From Methylobacterium sp. PvR107 (lineage in GTDB: Bacteria; Pseudomonadota; Alphaproteobacteria; Rhizobiales; Beijerinckiaceae): 64,000 bases of DNA. Below are positions 16,868 to 29,090 of this stretch, piece after piece. Position 1 is the stretch's first letter. Each line of letters starts with the position of its first letter. Location of the stretch: positions 186,001 to 250,000 of the forward strand of contig NZ_JAFIBW010000001.1 of NCBI RefSeq assembly GCF_017833295.1, read 5' to 3'. A program made the translations under genes and the position numbers. Under the pieces are notes generated by a model that worked only from the letters and a program-made list of their open reading frames with translations, was not told the DNA's origin and ran no database searches.

Positions 16868-17500
16868 ATGATGCACGCGGAGACTGCACCCCCCGGCGCC
16901 GCGGCGCCGGTCTTCTACCAGACCGACGAGGAGGGCCATCATTCCGAGGGCTCGACCATGCTCGGGTTCTGGCTCTACCTGATGAGCGACTGCCTCATCT
17001 TCGCGACCCTGTTCGCGACCTACGGGGTGCTCGGGCGCAGCTACGCGGCCGGGCCCACCCCGAAGGAGCTGTTCGACCTGCCGGGCATCGCGGTGAACAC
17101 CGCCATGCTGCTGTTCTCGTCCATCACCTACGGCTTCGCCATGCTGGAGATGGACCGGGACCGGGTGAAACAGACCCAGATCTGGCTGGCCGTCACCGGC
17201 CTGTTCGGCGTCGCCTTCGTGGCCCTGGAGATCCGGGAATTCGTCCACCTGTTCCACGAGGGCGCACCGCCCTGGCGCAGCGCGTTCCTGTCCTCGTTCT
17301 ACACCCTGGTGTCGACCCACGGCCTGCACGTCTCCATGGGCATCCTGTGGCTCGTCGTTCTGATGGTGCAGGTCGGCAAGCGCGGCCTGATCGTCGCGAA
17401 CAAGCGCCGGCTGATGTGCCTGTCGATGTTCTGGCACTTCCTCGACCTGATCTGGATCGGCGTCTTCACCGTCGTCTACCTGATGGGAGTGCTCGAATGA
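16868..17500 (+). CDS. cyoC: Cytochrome bo3-type quinol oxidase subunit III
   Basis: A 210-residue membrane protein with five likely helices, beginning after a short polar N-terminus (GHHSEGSTMLGFWLYLMSDC). The segments FHEGAPPWRSAFLSSFYTLV and STHGLHVSMGILWLVVLMVQ are the usual subunit III signature. It stabilises subunit I and the proton-pumping core. The stop overlaps the cyoD start as ATGA, so the two are translationally coupled. Confidence 0.95.
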   Translation: MMHAETAPPGAAAPVFYQTDEEGHHSEGSTMLGFWLYLMSDCLIFATLFATYGVLGRSYAAGPTPKELFDLPGIAVNTAMLLFSSITYGFAMLEMDRDRVKQTQIWLAVTGLFGVAFVALEIREFVHLFHEGAPPWRSAFLSSFYTLVSTHGLHVSMGILWLVVLMVQVGKRGLIVANKRRLMCLSMFWHFLDLIWIGVFTVVYLMGVLE

Positions 17501-17901
17501 GCGCCGACGCACACCGCCTCACCGGCCACGGCCAGGACACGCACGATACGCACGCCCACAGCGAGGGCGGCCACGGCAGCTTCCAGAGCTACATGACGGG
17601 CTTCGTCCTGTCGGTGATCCTGACGGTGATCCCGTTCTGGCTGGTGATGGGCAACGTCCTCGACAACAGCCTCGTCACCTCGCTGGTCATCCTGGCGCTC
17701 GGCGGCGTCCAGATGGTCGTGCACGTCGTCTACTTCCTGCACATGAGCACGAAGTCGGAGGGCGGCTGGACCTTCATGGCGCTGATCTTCACCATCACGC
17801 TGGTGGTGATCATGCTCGCCGGCTCGGTGTGGGTGATGTACCACCTCAACCACAACATGATGCCGATGGATGCCCACGACGTCATGAACAACGCCCGCTG
17901 A
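17497..17901 (+). CDS. cyoD: Cytochrome bo3-type quinol oxidase subunit IV
   Basis: A 134-residue protein with a His-rich N-terminus (HGQDTHDTHAHSEGGHG) and three helices starting near residue 33 (YMTGFVLSVILTVIPFWLVM). The signature MVVHVVYFLHM is present. It assists CuB insertion and oxidase assembly in the family. It is slightly longer than E. coli CyoD (109 aa), mainly through the His-rich tail and C-terminus. It overlaps cyoC by four bases. Confidence 0.94.
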   Translation: MSADAHRLTGHGQDTHDTHAHSEGGHGSFQSYMTGFVLSVILTVIPFWLVMGNVLDNSLVTSLVILALGGVQMVVHVVYFLHMSTKSEGGWTFMALIFTITLVVIMLAGSVWVMYHLNHNMMPMDAHDVMNNAR

Positions 17902-17915
17902 GCGCGCGTCCGGCA

Positions 17916-18713
17916 ATGAGGCCCGCGGGGTCGGGAGGGGGGGGCGATCCGGCCTCCCCCCCGGCCCCGCTCTCGTTGCTGCGGCGCCTCGTGTTCGGCG
18001 TCGGTGCGGGCCTCGTGTTCGTTGTCCTGCTCGGGCTCGGCACGTGGCAGGTGGAACGGCGGGCCTGGAAGCTGGACCTGATCGCCCGGGTCGAGGCCCG
18101 GGTCCACGCCCCGCCCCTGCCGGCCCCGGGCCCCGCGGACTGGCCGCGCATCGGCCCTGACGACGCCTACCGGCATGTCACGGTCTCGGGCATCTTCCTG
18201 CACGACCGCGAGACGCTGGTGCAGGCCGTCACGGAGCGCGGCGGCGGCTTCTGGGTGCTGACGCCGCTCCGCCGGCCCGACGGTAGCCTCGTGCTGGTCA
18301 ATCGCGGCTTCGTACCCGGCGACCGCCGGGATCCGACGACCCGGGAGCCCGGCCAGGTCCCGGGTGCGACCTCGGTGACCGGTCTCCTGCGGCTGACCGA
18401 GCCCAAGGGCGCCTTCCTGCGCTCGAACGATCCCAAGGAGGACCGCTGGTACTCCCGCGACGTGGCGGCGATCGCGGCGGCTCGGGGGCTCACCGACGCC
18501 GCCCCCTACTTCGTGGACGCGGACGCGACGCCCAATCCCGGCGGCCTGCCGGTGGGCGGCCTCACGGTGATCGCCTTCCCCAACAACCACCTCGTCTACG
18601 CGATCACGTGGTACGGGATGGCGCTGATGCTGGCGGGCGCGATGGTCTACCTGCTGCGTGGCGGGCGGGGGAAGGACCCGGTTGCCGAGGCGCGCGGGCT
18701 GCCTCGCGGGTGA
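17916..18713 (+). CDS. SURF1 family oxidase assembly protein, 265 aa
   Basis: SURF1-type membrane protein with one helix near each terminus (about residues 22-43, and YAITWYGMALMLAGAMVYLL near the end) and a periplasmic beta domain between. Family signatures are LGTWQVERRAWK near the first helix, VLVNRGFVPGDRRD, and the C-terminal NNHLVYAITWYGMA. SURF1 helps insert heme into subunit I of heme-copper oxidases. It begins 14 bases after cyoD, so it is part of the cyo operon. It occupies the place where many bacteria carry cyoE, which is not in this window. Confidence 0.9.
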   Translation: MRPAGSGGGGDPASPPAPLSLLRRLVFGVGAGLVFVVLLGLGTWQVERRAWKLDLIARVEARVHAPPLPAPGPADWPRIGPDDAYRHVTVSGIFLHDRETLVQAVTERGGGFWVLTPLRRPDGSLVLVNRGFVPGDRRDPTTREPGQVPGATSVTGLLRLTEPKGAFLRSNDPKEDRWYSRDVAAIAAARGLTDAAPYFVDADATPNPGGLPVGGLTVIAFPNNHLVYAITWYGMALMLAGAMVYLLRGGRGKDPVAEARGLPRG

Positions 18714-18747
18714 TCCAGGCGGATCCTGACGCATCCACGGCGGCGCC

Positions 18748-18783
18748 GTCATTCCGGGCTTGCCTGCGGCGCTCCGGAATGAC
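18748..18783. repeat. Palindromic dispersed repeat unit (GTCATTCCGGG family)
   Basis: GTCATTCCGG pairs with CCGGAATGAC around a GC-rich centre (GCTTGCCTGCGGCGCT). Related units occur at 24401-24428 and 24476-24505. It lies just past the SURF1 gene and may form a transcript-end hairpin; it resembles REP-type elements. Confidence 0.6.
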
Positions 18784-18979
18784 GGGTAGTCCTTGCGCGA
18801 CCACCCTCGGCCACGCGCGTCGAGCGGGTCGCTCCGGCCCCTGCCCTCACGTCCTCGAGACGGCGGGCCCGCACCCTGCAAAACCGGCCTGTCGCGCGGC
18901 TGGCTCGGCCGATAGGGGAGTAGCCCGCTCCGAGCGGGTCCCTATAATGGCATGACAAACGCCATAACGAGTCAACGCC

Positions 18980-21145
18980 ATGACCTCCCGCATCCCGAAC
19001 TTCGCCGAAATCCCGCTCGCCGGCGAATCGCTCGCGGTCGCGGCTCCGGCGCTCGGCGAACCCTGGATGACGCCGGAGGGCATCCCGGTGAAGGGCCGCT
19101 ACGGGCCGGAGGACCGGGAGGGCATCGAGTTCCTCGACACCTATCCGGGGATCGCGCCGTTCCTGCGCGGCCCCTACCCGACCATGTACGTCACCCAGCC
19201 CTGGACCATCCGGCAATATGCCGGCTTCTCCACGGCCGAGGATTCGAACGCCTTCTACCGCCGCAACCTCGCGGCCGGGCAGAAGGGCCTGTCGGTCGCC
19301 TTCGACCTCGCCACCCACCGCGGCTACGATTCCGACCATCCCCGCGTCTCGGGCGATGTCGGCATGGCGGGTGTCGCGATCGACTCGATCTACGACATGC
19401 GCACGCTGTTCTCGGGGATTCCCCTCGACGAGATGACCGTGTCGATGACGATGAACGGCGCGGTGCTGCCGATCCTCGCCCTCTACATCGTGGCCGCGGA
19501 GGAGCAGGGCGTGCCGCCGCAGAAGCTCGCCGGCACGATCCAGAACGACATCCTCAAGGAGTTCATGGTCCGCAACACCTACATCTATCCCCCCAAGGGA
19601 TCGATGCGGATCATCTCGGACATCTTCGCCTACACGTCGAAGAACATGCCGAAGTTCAACTCGATCTCGATCTCTGGCTACCACATGCAGGAGGCCGGGG
19701 CGACGAACGACCTGGAACTCGCCTACACGCTCGCCGACGGCGTCGAGTACATCAAGGCGGGTCTCGCGGCCGGGTTGACCATCGACCAGTTCGCCCCGCG
19801 CCTGTCGTTCTTCTGGGCGATCTCGACCAACTTCTTCATGGAGATCGCCAAGATGCGGGCCGCGCGCCTGATCTGGGCGAAGCTCGTGAAGGGGTTCGAT
19901 CCGAAGTCCGAAAAGTCTCTGGCCCTGCGCACCCACTCGCAGACCTCGGGCTGGTCGCTCACCGCCCAGGACGTGTTCAACAACGTCACCCGCACCAATA
20001 TCGAGGCGATGGCGGCGACGCAGGGCGGCACCCAGTCACTCCACACCAACGCGCTCGACGAGGCGCTGGCGCTCCCCACCGACTTCTCGGCCCGGATCGC
20101 CCGCAACACCCAGCTGTTCCTGCAGCAGGAGAGCGGCACCACCCGGATCGTCGATCCGTGGGGCGGCTCCTACTACGTGGAGAAGCTCACGGCCGACATG
20201 GTCGCCCGGGCCTGGGAGCACATCCGCGAGGTCGACGGGCTCGGCGGCATGGCCAAGGCGATCGAGGCCGGCATCCCGAAGCTGCGGATCGAGGAGGCCG
20301 CTGCCCGCGCCCAGGCCCGGATCGATTCCGGCCGCCAGACCATCGTGGGCATCAACAAGTTCCGGGCCGATGACGACATGGCCATCGAGCTGCTGCGGGT
20401 CGACAACGGCAATGTCCGCCGGCTCCAGATCGACAAGCTGAAGCGCCTGCGCGCCGAGCGCGACGAGGCCGCGGTCTCGGCCCGGCTCGACGCGCTGACC
20501 CAGGCTGCGGACGGCGCCGGCAATCTGCTGGAACTCGCCGTCGAGGCCGCCCGCGCCAAGGCGACGGTGGGCGAGATTTCCGAGGCCCTGGAGAAGGCCT
20601 GGGGCCGGCACCGCGCCGAGATCCGCTCGATCTCGGGCGTCTACAAGCGCGAGGTGGGGGGCATGTCGCCAGTGGTCGAGGAAGTCCGGGCGCTGGTCGA
20701 GGCGTTCGAGGAGAATGACGGCCGCCGGCCGCGCATCCTGGTCGCCAAGATGGGCCAGGACGGGCACGATCGCGGCCAGAAGGTGATCGCCTCGGCCTTC
20801 GCCGATCTCGGCTTCGACGTCGATATCGGGCCGCTCTTCGCCACGCCGGCGGAGGCCGCCCGGCAGGCGGTGGAGAACGACGTGCACATCGTCGGCGTCT
20901 CGTCGCTGGCCGCCGGCCACCTGACGCTGGTGCCGGAGCTGAAGGCGGCGCTCACCGAGCAGGGCCGGGACGACGTGATGATCGCCATCGGCGGCGTCAT
21001 CCCGCCGGGCGACTACGCGGCGCTGACGGCGGCCGGCGCGGCGGCGATCTTCCCGCCCGGCACGGTGATCGCCGAGGCGGCGGTCAAGCTGATCCGGGCG
21101 CTGAACGAGCGGCTGGGCTACGCGGCGCGGCAGGCAGCGGAGTAG
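18980..21145 (+). CDS. Methylmalonyl-CoA mutase, large (catalytic) subunit
   Basis: Adenosylcobalamin-dependent enzyme interconverting (R)-methylmalonyl-CoA and succinyl-CoA. In methylotrophs it serves the ethylmalonyl-CoA pathway and propionate use. The N-terminal TIM barrel carries [37 protein letters not shown] and [19 protein letters not shown]. The C-terminal cobalamin domain has [18 protein letters not shown] with the axial ligand His596, then GVSSLAAGH and [10 protein letters not shown]. Length (721 aa) fits a full-size MCM alpha chain. The closely related ethylmalonyl-CoA mutase is shorter, so MCM is preferred. No small subunit or MeaB chaperone is adjacent. A -10-like CCTATAATGG lies about 30 bases upstream. 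Confidence 0.94.
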   Translation: MTSRIPNFAEIPLAGESLAVAAPALGEPWMTPEGIPVKGRYGPEDREGIEFLDTYPGIAPFLRGPYPTMYVTQPWTIRQYAGFSTAEDSNAFYRRNLAAGQKGLSVAFDLATHRGYDSDHPRVSGDVGMAGVAIDSIYDMRTLFSGIPLDEMTVSMTMNGAVLPILALYIVAAEEQGVPPQKLAGTIQNDILKEFMVRNTYIYPPKGSMRIISDIFAYTSKNMPKFNSISISGYHMQEAGATNDLELAYTLADGVEYIKAGLAAGLTIDQFAPRLSFFWAISTNFFMEIAKMRAARLIWAKLVKGFDPKSEKSLALRTHSQTSGWSLTAQDVFNNVTRTNIEAMAATQGGTQSLHTNALDEALALPTDFSARIARNTQLFLQQESGTTRIVDPWGGSYYVEKLTADMVARAWEHIREVDGLGGMAKAIEAGIPKLRIEEAAARAQARIDSGRQTIVGINKFRADDDMAIELLRVDNGNVRRLQIDKLKRLRAERDEAAVSARLDALTQAADGAGNLLELAVEAARAKATVGEISEALEKAWGRHRAEIRSISGVYKREVGGMSPVVEEVRALVEAFEENDGRRPRILVAKMGQDGHDRGQKVIASAFADLGFDVDIGPLFATPAEAARQAVENDVHIVGVSSLAAGHLTLVPELKAALTEQGRDDVMIAIGGVIPPGDYAALTAAGAAAIFPPGTVIAEAAVKLIRALNERLGYAARQAAE

Positions 21146-21155
21146 GGCCCGCCTT

Positions 21156-21182
21156 CCGAGGCGGCCGGTCCGGCCGCCTCGG
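21156..21182 (+). terminator. Hairpin terminator after methylmalonyl-CoA mutase
   Basis: CCGAGGCGGCCG pairs with CGGCCGCCTCGG around a three-base loop, starting 11 bases past the stop codon. No long T run follows, so it may act as a 3' end stabiliser or a Rho-assisted stop. Confidence 0.55.
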
Positions 21183-21202
21183 TCCCTCCCACCCATACAC
21201 CG

Positions 21203-21306
21203 CATCCTGAGCGCCGGAGCGAAGCGGAGGCCTCGAAGGAGCCCTCCAGCCGGCCGCGCGATCCCTGGAGCTCTCCTTCGAGGCGACTGCGCCGCGTCTC
21301 AGGATG
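21203..21306. repeat. Long inverted-repeat element between convergent genes
   Basis: CATCCTGAG at 21203 pairs with CTCAGGATG at 21298, and CCTCGAAGGAG at 21231 pairs with CTCCTTCGAGG at 21273, giving a nested ~100-base foldback. It separates the mutase from the convergent hydrolase. Structures of this type are dispersed in GC-rich Rhizobiales genomes (general knowledge). Confidence 0.55.
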
Positions 21307-21330
21307 AGGCGATGGTACGGGATCGGCCGC

Positions 21331-24292
<2,962 letters not shown>

Positions 24293-24400
24293 ACACGCCG
24301 TCCTCGCGGACGGAGCGAAGCCATCCGGAGACCTCACGAAGGCACGAGAGCGACGGGGGACACCGTCTTCGGTCCGGGCTGGGCGACAACCAGCACGTCG

Positions 24401-24428
24401 TTCCGGGGCGCCGCAGGCGAGCCCGGAA
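24401..24428. repeat. Palindromic dispersed repeat unit
   Basis: TTCCGGGGC...GCCCGGAA foldback with a CGCCGCAGGC-type centre. Same family as the units at 18748-18783 and 24476-24505. Confidence 0.5.
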
Positions 24429-24475
24429 CCCACAACCGCCGACGGTGTCCCGCCGAGCACGCCGGGAGGATCTGG

Positions 24476-24505
24476 ATTCCGGGCCCTGCTGCGCAGTCCC
24501 GGAAT
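24476..24505. repeat. Palindromic dispersed repeat unit
   Basis: ATTCCGGG pairs with CCCGGAAT around CCCTGCTGCGCAGT, and GACC follows. It lies about 50 bases from the unit at 24401 in the gap between pgm and the GNAT gene; the rest of that gap (24293-24552) has no supported gene. Confidence 0.5.
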
Positions 24506-24552
24506 GACCGGGTTGGCGGTCACGGACGCCGTGGGAGCGACCGGCAAGCTCC

Positions 24553-25032
24553 TCACGCCAGATCCTTCACCATGTGCACGGTGATGTCGTCGTCCCGGGT
24601 CCGGCCCGGGCCGGCATAGGGCTCCTCCCGCTCCACCCGGTAGCCGAGTGCGCCGTAGAGGCGCAGGTTCGCGACATATTTCTTGTTGGTGTACAGGCGC
24701 AGCCGCGCGAGGCCGGCCTCGGCCGCGACGGCGTCGGCGCGTCCCATCAACCGGCTGCCGAAGCCCCGGCCCTGGAAGGCCGGGTCCACCGCCACGTTGA
24801 CGACCAGCAGGTGATCGGCCTCGGCTCGCGTCTCGATCAGTCCGGCGAGATCCGGGCCGGCCAGAAGCAGGTCGAAGCGGTGGTCCCGCACCGCCTGCGC
24901 GTAATCCGCCCGCATCGGGATCGGCAGACGGCCGATCACCGGGATCCACTTGGTGTAGGCCGCCTCGACCAGCGCCCGGATCGCCTCCACGTCCGCCAGC
25001 GCCCCGCGCCGGACCGCAACCGACTCGTCCAT
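24553..25032 (-). CDS. GNAT family N-acetyltransferase, 159 aa
   Basis: Single GNAT domain. The acetyl-CoA-binding motif A is VAVDPAFQGRGFGSRLMGRA with the Q/R-x-x-G-x-G/A loop, and the C-terminal RLYTNKKYVANLRLYGALGY is typical of the family. Substrate unknown (small molecule or protein N-terminus). The start MDESVAVRR was chosen because GAGAGG lies just upstream; an ATG four codons earlier is less likely. It is divergent from rpsD. Confidence 0.85.
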   Translation of the reverse strand: MDESVAVRRGALADVEAIRALVEAAYTKWIPVIGRLPIPMRADYAQAVRDHRFDLLLAGPDLAGLIETRAEADHLLVVNVAVDPAFQGRGFGSRLMGRADAVAAEAGLARLRLYTNKKYVANLRLYGALGYRVEREEPYAGPGRTRDDDITVHMVKDLA

Positions 25033-25155
25033 CCGACCTCTCATGGTTGACCCCGGCGCCCCTGTCCCCTAAGACGCAGCCCGTCGATGGGGCTCCGCAC
25101 GGGGCCCCTTGGCGTTTTCACGCGCACCCGTGGGCGGGATCCTCCTGCCCTGTCG

Positions 25156-25176
25156 TCCCGGACCTGACGTCCGGGA
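25156..25176 (+). promoter_or_regulatory. Leader hairpin upstream of rpsD
   Basis: TCCCGGAC pairs with GTCCGGGA around CTGAC, about 45 bases before the rpsD start. It could be an attenuator or the binding site for S4 autoregulation, since S4 represses its own mRNA in several bacteria. No further evidence in the sequence. Confidence 0.35.
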
Positions 25177-25221
25177 AAAGGAGGGCGCGTTCCTCATTCT
25201 CGTCACGAGAGGACGCGAAAC

Positions 25222-25839
25222 ATGTCGAAGCGGATTCAGGCGAAGCACAAGCTCGACCGCCGCATGGGCCAGAACATCTGGGGCCGCCCGAAGAGCCCCG
25301 TCAACCGCCGCGAGTACGGCCCCGGCCAGCACGGCCAGCGCCGCAAGGGCAAGATGAGCGACTTCGGCACGCAGCTGCGCGCCAAGCAGAAGCTCAAGGG
25401 CTACTACGGCAACATCACCGAGAAGCAGTTCCGCCGCTACTACGCCGAGGCGATCCGCCTGCGCGGCGATTCCGGCGAGAACCTCGTCGGCCTGCTCGAG
25501 CGCCGCCTCGACGCCGTGGTCTACCGGGCGAAGTTCGTGGCGACGCCGTTCGCCGCGCGCCAGTTCGTCAACCATGGCCACGTCAAGGTCAACGGCGTCC
25601 GCGTCAACATCCCGAGCTACCAGGTGAAGGCCGGCGACCTCATCGAGGTCAAGGAATCCTCCCGCCAGCTCGAGATCGTCATCGTGGCGACCCAGCTCCC
25701 CGAGCGCGACGTGCCGGACTACATCGAGGCCGATCACGCCAAGATGACTGCCCGCGTCACCCGCATTCCCAGCCTGTCCGAGGTGCCCTACCCGGTGCAG
25801 ATGGAGCCGAACCTCGTCATCGAGTTCTACTCCCGCTAA
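25222..25839 (+). CDS. rpsD: 30S ribosomal protein S4
   Basis: Primary 16S rRNA-binding protein that nucleates 30S assembly. Length 205 aa matches the family. It begins [20 protein letters not shown], continues [20 protein letters not shown], and has the S4 RNA-binding domain from about residue 94 ([40 protein letters not shown]). Unlike E. coli, it is a single-gene unit rather than part of the alpha operon, as is common in alphaproteobacteria. The zinc-binding cysteines of C+ S4 proteins are absent (C- form). Confidence 0.97.
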   Translation: MSKRIQAKHKLDRRMGQNIWGRPKSPVNRREYGPGQHGQRRKGKMSDFGTQLRAKQKLKGYYGNITEKQFRRYYAEAIRLRGDSGENLVGLLERRLDAVVYRAKFVATPFAARQFVNHGHVKVNGVRVNIPSYQVKAGDLIEVKESSRQLEIVIVATQLPERDVPDYIEADHAKMTARVTRIPSLSEVPYPVQMEPNLVIEFYSR

Positions 25840-25905
25840 GCCTGTCGCGACAGCGCTATCGGTGGAGGGGCTGCCCGCCTGGGCGGCCCCTTCGCGTTTC
25901 CGGGG

Positions 25906-26238
25906 TCAGCATCCGTGGCAGATCGAGCCCATGGTGTTGCGCATCTTGGCGTCCCAGGCCTTCGAGCGCGCTTCCGCGGCCTTCTGCGCCTTGATCATCT
26001 CGGCCTCGTTGATCGGCCGCGGCAGACCGGTGGCGGCCGTACCGGGCGGCTTCGTCTGGCCCGTGGCGGCAATCCGGCGGCCGCCCGGCGCGGTGAGCGC
26101 CGGATCCCGGGCCGGCACCGCGCCCGGATCCCGGGTCGGCACCGCGCCCGGAGCCCGGTCCGGGAGCGGGCTCTGGGCCAGCGCCGGCGTTATCCCGAGC
26201 AGGACGCCCAGGATCACCGCGTGACGGATCGTTGCCAT
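25906..26238 (-). CDS. Exported hypothetical protein with C-terminal CxxC, 110 aa
   Basis: A signal peptide (MATIRHAVILGVLLGITPALAQ) is followed by a Pro/Asp-rich repeat, PGAVPTRDPGAVPARDPA, encoded by a duplicated 21-base unit. A helical C-terminus then ends GSICHGC. The CxxC end could bind metal or form a disulfide in the periplasm. No family recognised. The ATG at 26238 places the signal at the N-terminus; a longer frame upstream is not supported. It converges on rpsD. Confidence 0.65.
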   Translation of the reverse strand: MATIRHAVILGVLLGITPALAQSPLPDRAPGAVPTRDPGAVPARDPALTAPGGRRIAATGQTKPPGTAATGLPRPINEAEMIKAQKAAEARSKAWDAKMRNTMGSICHGC

Positions 26239-26331
26239 GAACCTGATCTCCCCGGCGCAGGATCGAATGCCTGCCCCACCCTGTCTGGCGCCGATCGTAG
26301 CCGATCCGTGCCGTAAAATCATGCGCGCGGG

Positions 26332-26691
26332 ATGGCTCCGATGAGCGGCGTGGCGCCACCCCGGAATCGCCGCGAGGCCGTGGCCGCAGCGCTGGCCCGC
26401 CTCGCACCGCGCCTACCGGATTTCGAGGCCGAGGCCGTCCTCGATCGCGCGCTGGCGAGCGCGGGCCTGCGCCGGGCTGCGCCCGAGACGGCCGCCCGCC
26501 TCGCCCTCGTCACCTATGCCCGCCACGTCTTCACCGAATACGACGCGCTCCTGGCCGACGGCTACGACCGGGACAGCGCCCGGCACTTCGTTCTCGACGA
26601 CCTCAACGCGGCGCTCACGGCCTGGGGTGCGGCCGCCATCCCGGAAGCCGAGGCCGGAGAGGCCGGCGTGCCGGAGGACGAACCCCGCTGA
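26332..26691 (+). CDS. DUF2293-like protein, 119 aa
   Basis: The C-terminal part YARHVFTEYDALLADGYDRD with SARHFVLDDLNAALTAWG matches what I know of DUF2293: His, Thr-x-Tyr-Asp and a basic/acidic helix ending in Trp. The N-terminal half is helical and Ala/Arg-rich. The biochemical role of the domain is unknown. Two ATGs (26332 and 26341) are possible starts. It is divergent from the exported CxxC protein and upstream of molbindin. Confidence 0.6.
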   Translation: MAPMSGVAPPRNRREAVAAALARLAPRLPDFEAEAVLDRALASAGLRRAAPETAARLALVTYARHVFTEYDALLADGYDRDSARHFVLDDLNAALTAWGAAAIPEAEAGEAGVPEDEPR

Positions 26692-26767
26692 GGTTGTCGC
26701 GCGCGGCCCCGCCATGCTGTAGGAGACGCGCCGGAGCCGCCGCGGGCGGCGAGCGGAGTCCGCACCC

Positions 26768-26977
26768 ATGAAGATCAGCGCGCGCAACGTCCTAAAGGGC
26801 ACCGTCCTCTCGGTCGACAAGGGCGCGACCACGTCCCATGTCAAGATCGAGATCAGCCCCGGCCAGGTGGTCACGGCCTCGATCACCAACGAGGCGGTCG
26901 ATTCCCTCAAGCTCGTCGCCGGCGGGTCCGCCTATGCGGTGATCAAGGCCTCCGACGTCATGGTTGCCGTCGACTGA
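26768..26977 (+). CDS. Molbindin, TOBE-domain molybdate-binding protein, 69 aa
   Basis: A single Mop/TOBE domain: MKISARNVLKGTVLSVDKGA, then HVKIEISPGQVVTASITNEA, and a C-terminal SAYAVIKASDVMVAV. Such 7-kDa proteins form hexamers that store or buffer molybdate in the cytoplasm. Relevant here because the window also encodes a molybdenum hydroxylase (35.0-37.7 kb). The length is exact for the family. Confidence 0.9.
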   Translation: MKISARNVLKGTVLSVDKGATTSHVKIEISPGQVVTASITNEAVDSLKLVAGGSAYAVIKASDVMVAVD

Positions 26978-27171
26978 GGGCGGCCGGGGTCGCGCGCCCG
27001 GTGGGCAGTCGCGGGTCGGTGATCCACATCCCACCCGCGTCCGCGTCCTGAGGTGCCGAATCGCCGCGGAGGCCTCGACCAGGCGGATCGGGCTGACGAT
27101 TGAGGCCAGGCTCGGCCTTCGCGCCGCGACCGCCGGCGGATAGAGTGTGGTCCGGACAAGGAGTTCCGCGC

Positions 27172-28236
27172 GTGCAGAAGACCGTCCTCGGCATCGAGAC
27201 CACCTGCGACGAGACCGCGGCCGCAATCGTGTCGGTCGACGAGGACGGCGTCGGCCAGATCCGCGCCAACGAGGTGCTGAGTCAGATCGCCGAGCACGCG
27301 GCCTATGGCGGCGTCGTGCCCGAGATCGCCGCCCGCGCTCACGTGGAGGTGCTCGACCGGCTGATCGCCCGCGCCCTCGACCGGGCCGGCATCGGCTTCC
27401 CCGATCTCGACGGGATCGCGGTGGCGGCCGGGCCCGGGCTGATCGGCGGCGTGCTGGTCGGCCTCGTCACGGCCAAGACCCTGGCCCTCGTGACCCGCAA
27501 GCCGCTTCTGGCTGTCAACCACCTGGAGGCGCACGCGCTCACGGCGCGGCTGACCGACGGCATCGCCTTCCCGTACCTGCTGCTGCTGGTCTCGGGTGGC
27601 CACACCCAGCTCGTCGCCGTGCGGGGCGTCGGCGACTACGTGCGGCTCGGCTCCACCGTCGACGACGCCATCGGCGAGGCCTTCGACAAGGCCGCCAAGC
27701 TCCTCGGCCTCGGCTATCCGGGCGGCCCCGAGGTTGAGCGCATGGCCGAGACCGGAGACCCTGAGCGCTTCGCCCTGCCCCGGCCCATGCTCGGCCGGCG
27801 CGAGGCCGACTTCTCCCTGTCGGGTCTCAAGACCGCCCTGCGGATCGAGGCCGAGCGGATCGCGCCGCTGGCCGAGCGCGACGTCGCCGACCTGTGCGCG
27901 AGCTTCCAGGCCGCCGTGGTCGACGTGGTGGTTGACCGCGCCCGGGTCGCCCTGCGCGCCTTCTCGGACGCGGCCGGGCGGCCCACCGCCCTGGTGGCGG
28001 CGGGCGGCGTGGCGGCCAACGGCGCCATCCGGCGGGCGCTGGCCGCCCTGGCCGGCGAGGCGGGCCTCGATTTCGTCGCCCCGCCCCTGCCGCTCTGCGG
28101 CGACAACGGCGCGATGATCGCCTGGGCCGGGCTGGAGCGCCTGCGCCTCGGGCTCGTGGACGACCTCACCGCCCCGGCCCGGCCCCGGTGGCCGCTCGCG
28201 GCCGCCCCGGCCCGCGCCGCGATCCCGGCCGGATGA
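27172..28236 (+). CDS. tsaD: tRNA threonylcarbamoyladenosine (t6A) synthase transferase subunit
   Basis: Kae1/Qri7 family ASKHA-fold enzyme that transfers the threonylcarbamoyl group to A37 of ANN-decoding tRNAs, with TsaB and TsaE. Visible motifs are [14 protein letters not shown] at the N-terminus, the metal-binding [41 protein letters not shown] and the C-terminal [13 protein letters not shown]. Length 354 aa is normal. The GTG start at 27172 has AAGGAG upstream. The stop overlaps the next gene as ATGA, giving a three-gene operon with the GNAT protein and gpsA. Confidence 0.95.
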   Translation: MQKTVLGIETTCDETAAAIVSVDEDGVGQIRANEVLSQIAEHAAYGGVVPEIAARAHVEVLDRLIARALDRAGIGFPDLDGIAVAAGPGLIGGVLVGLVTAKTLALVTRKPLLAVNHLEAHALTARLTDGIAFPYLLLLVSGGHTQLVAVRGVGDYVRLGSTVDDAIGEAFDKAAKLLGLGYPGGPEVERMAETGDPERFALPRPMLGRREADFSLSGLKTALRIEAERIAPLAERDVADLCASFQAAVVDVVVDRARVALRAFSDAAGRPTALVAAGGVAANGAIRRALAALAGEAGLDFVAPPLPLCGDNGAMIAWAGLERLRLGLVDDLTAPARPRWPLAAAPARAAIPAG

Positions 28237-29090
28237 ACGCGGCGGACTTGCGCGCGCATTGGCGGGACTTGGTCGAGCGCCGCCTGCCCGAGGCCGCGCG
28301 GCCGGGCTGGCCGGTGCGCCTCGACCATTGCTTCGCCCGCATCCTCCTCGACCAGGCCTGTGGCGGTCCCTGGCGCGACCATGTGCGCCCGCCCGCCCAC
28401 GCCAACATGCCCCTCGATCAGCTCGAGGCGGCGATCACCCTGGGCGAGGCCGTGCTCGCCGGCCACGCGAATCTCGCCCTGCTGAACCGCCGCTCTCTCG
28501 CGTGGCGCGGCAAGAGCGCCGCTGGTCCGGTGCCCGCTTCCCTCGAAGACGGGGACCTGATCCTGCGCCGCTGGCGCCCGGAGGACACGGCACCGTTCGC
28601 GGCGCTCAATGCCGACCCCCAGGTGATGGCCCACTTCCCCCGTCCACGCACGGACGCCGAGAGCGCCGCCGAGGCCGGCCGTTTCGACCGGCGCTTCGTG
28701 GCTGACGGGTTCGGTCCCTGGGCGCTGACGCATGCGGGCCGGTTCATCGGCTTCGCCGGCGCGCTGCGGATCCTGCAGCCCCTGCCCTTCCCGGGCGGCG
28801 ACCGGCCCGGGACGACGGTCGAGCTGGCCTGGCGCCTGGCGCGGGATGCCTGGGGGCAGGGCTTCGCCACGCGCGCCGCGCGGCTGGCCCTGGCCGATCT
28901 CGCCGGGCGCTGCGGAATCCGCGCCGTGGTGGCCTACACGGCGGCCGGCAACGCCCGATCCCGGGCCGTGATGGAGCGCCTCGGCATGGCGCCGGCCGTG
29001 ACGTTCCCGCATCCGGCCGTGCCTGCGGGGCCGCTGCGCGATCACGTCCTGTACCGGCTGGACTGCGCGGACAGGGAGGACGCGGCATGA
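28233..29090 (+). CDS. GNAT acetyltransferase with an extra N-terminal domain, 285 aa
   Basis: The C-terminal half (from about residue 108, [20 protein letters not shown]) is a RimJ/RimL-type GNAT domain; it contains [20 protein letters not shown] (acetyl-CoA loop) and [14 protein letters not shown]. The N-terminal 95 residues ([40 protein letters not shown]) are a separate helical domain rich in conserved-looking Trp, Cys and His that I do not recognise. The gene overlaps tsaD and gpsA by four bases each, so it is translated with tRNA modification and phospholipid-precursor genes; the substrate is unknown. Confidence 0.85.
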   Translation: MNAADLRAHWRDLVERRLPEAARPGWPVRLDHCFARILLDQACGGPWRDHVRPPAHANMPLDQLEAAITLGEAVLAGHANLALLNRRSLAWRGKSAAGPVPASLEDGDLILRRWRPEDTAPFAALNADPQVMAHFPRPRTDAESAAEAGRFDRRFVADGFGPWALTHAGRFIGFAGALRILQPLPFPGGDRPGTTVELAWRLARDAWGQGFATRAARLALADLAGRCGIRAVVAYTAAGNARSRAVMERLGMAPAVTFPHPAVPAGPLRDHVLYRLDCADREDAA

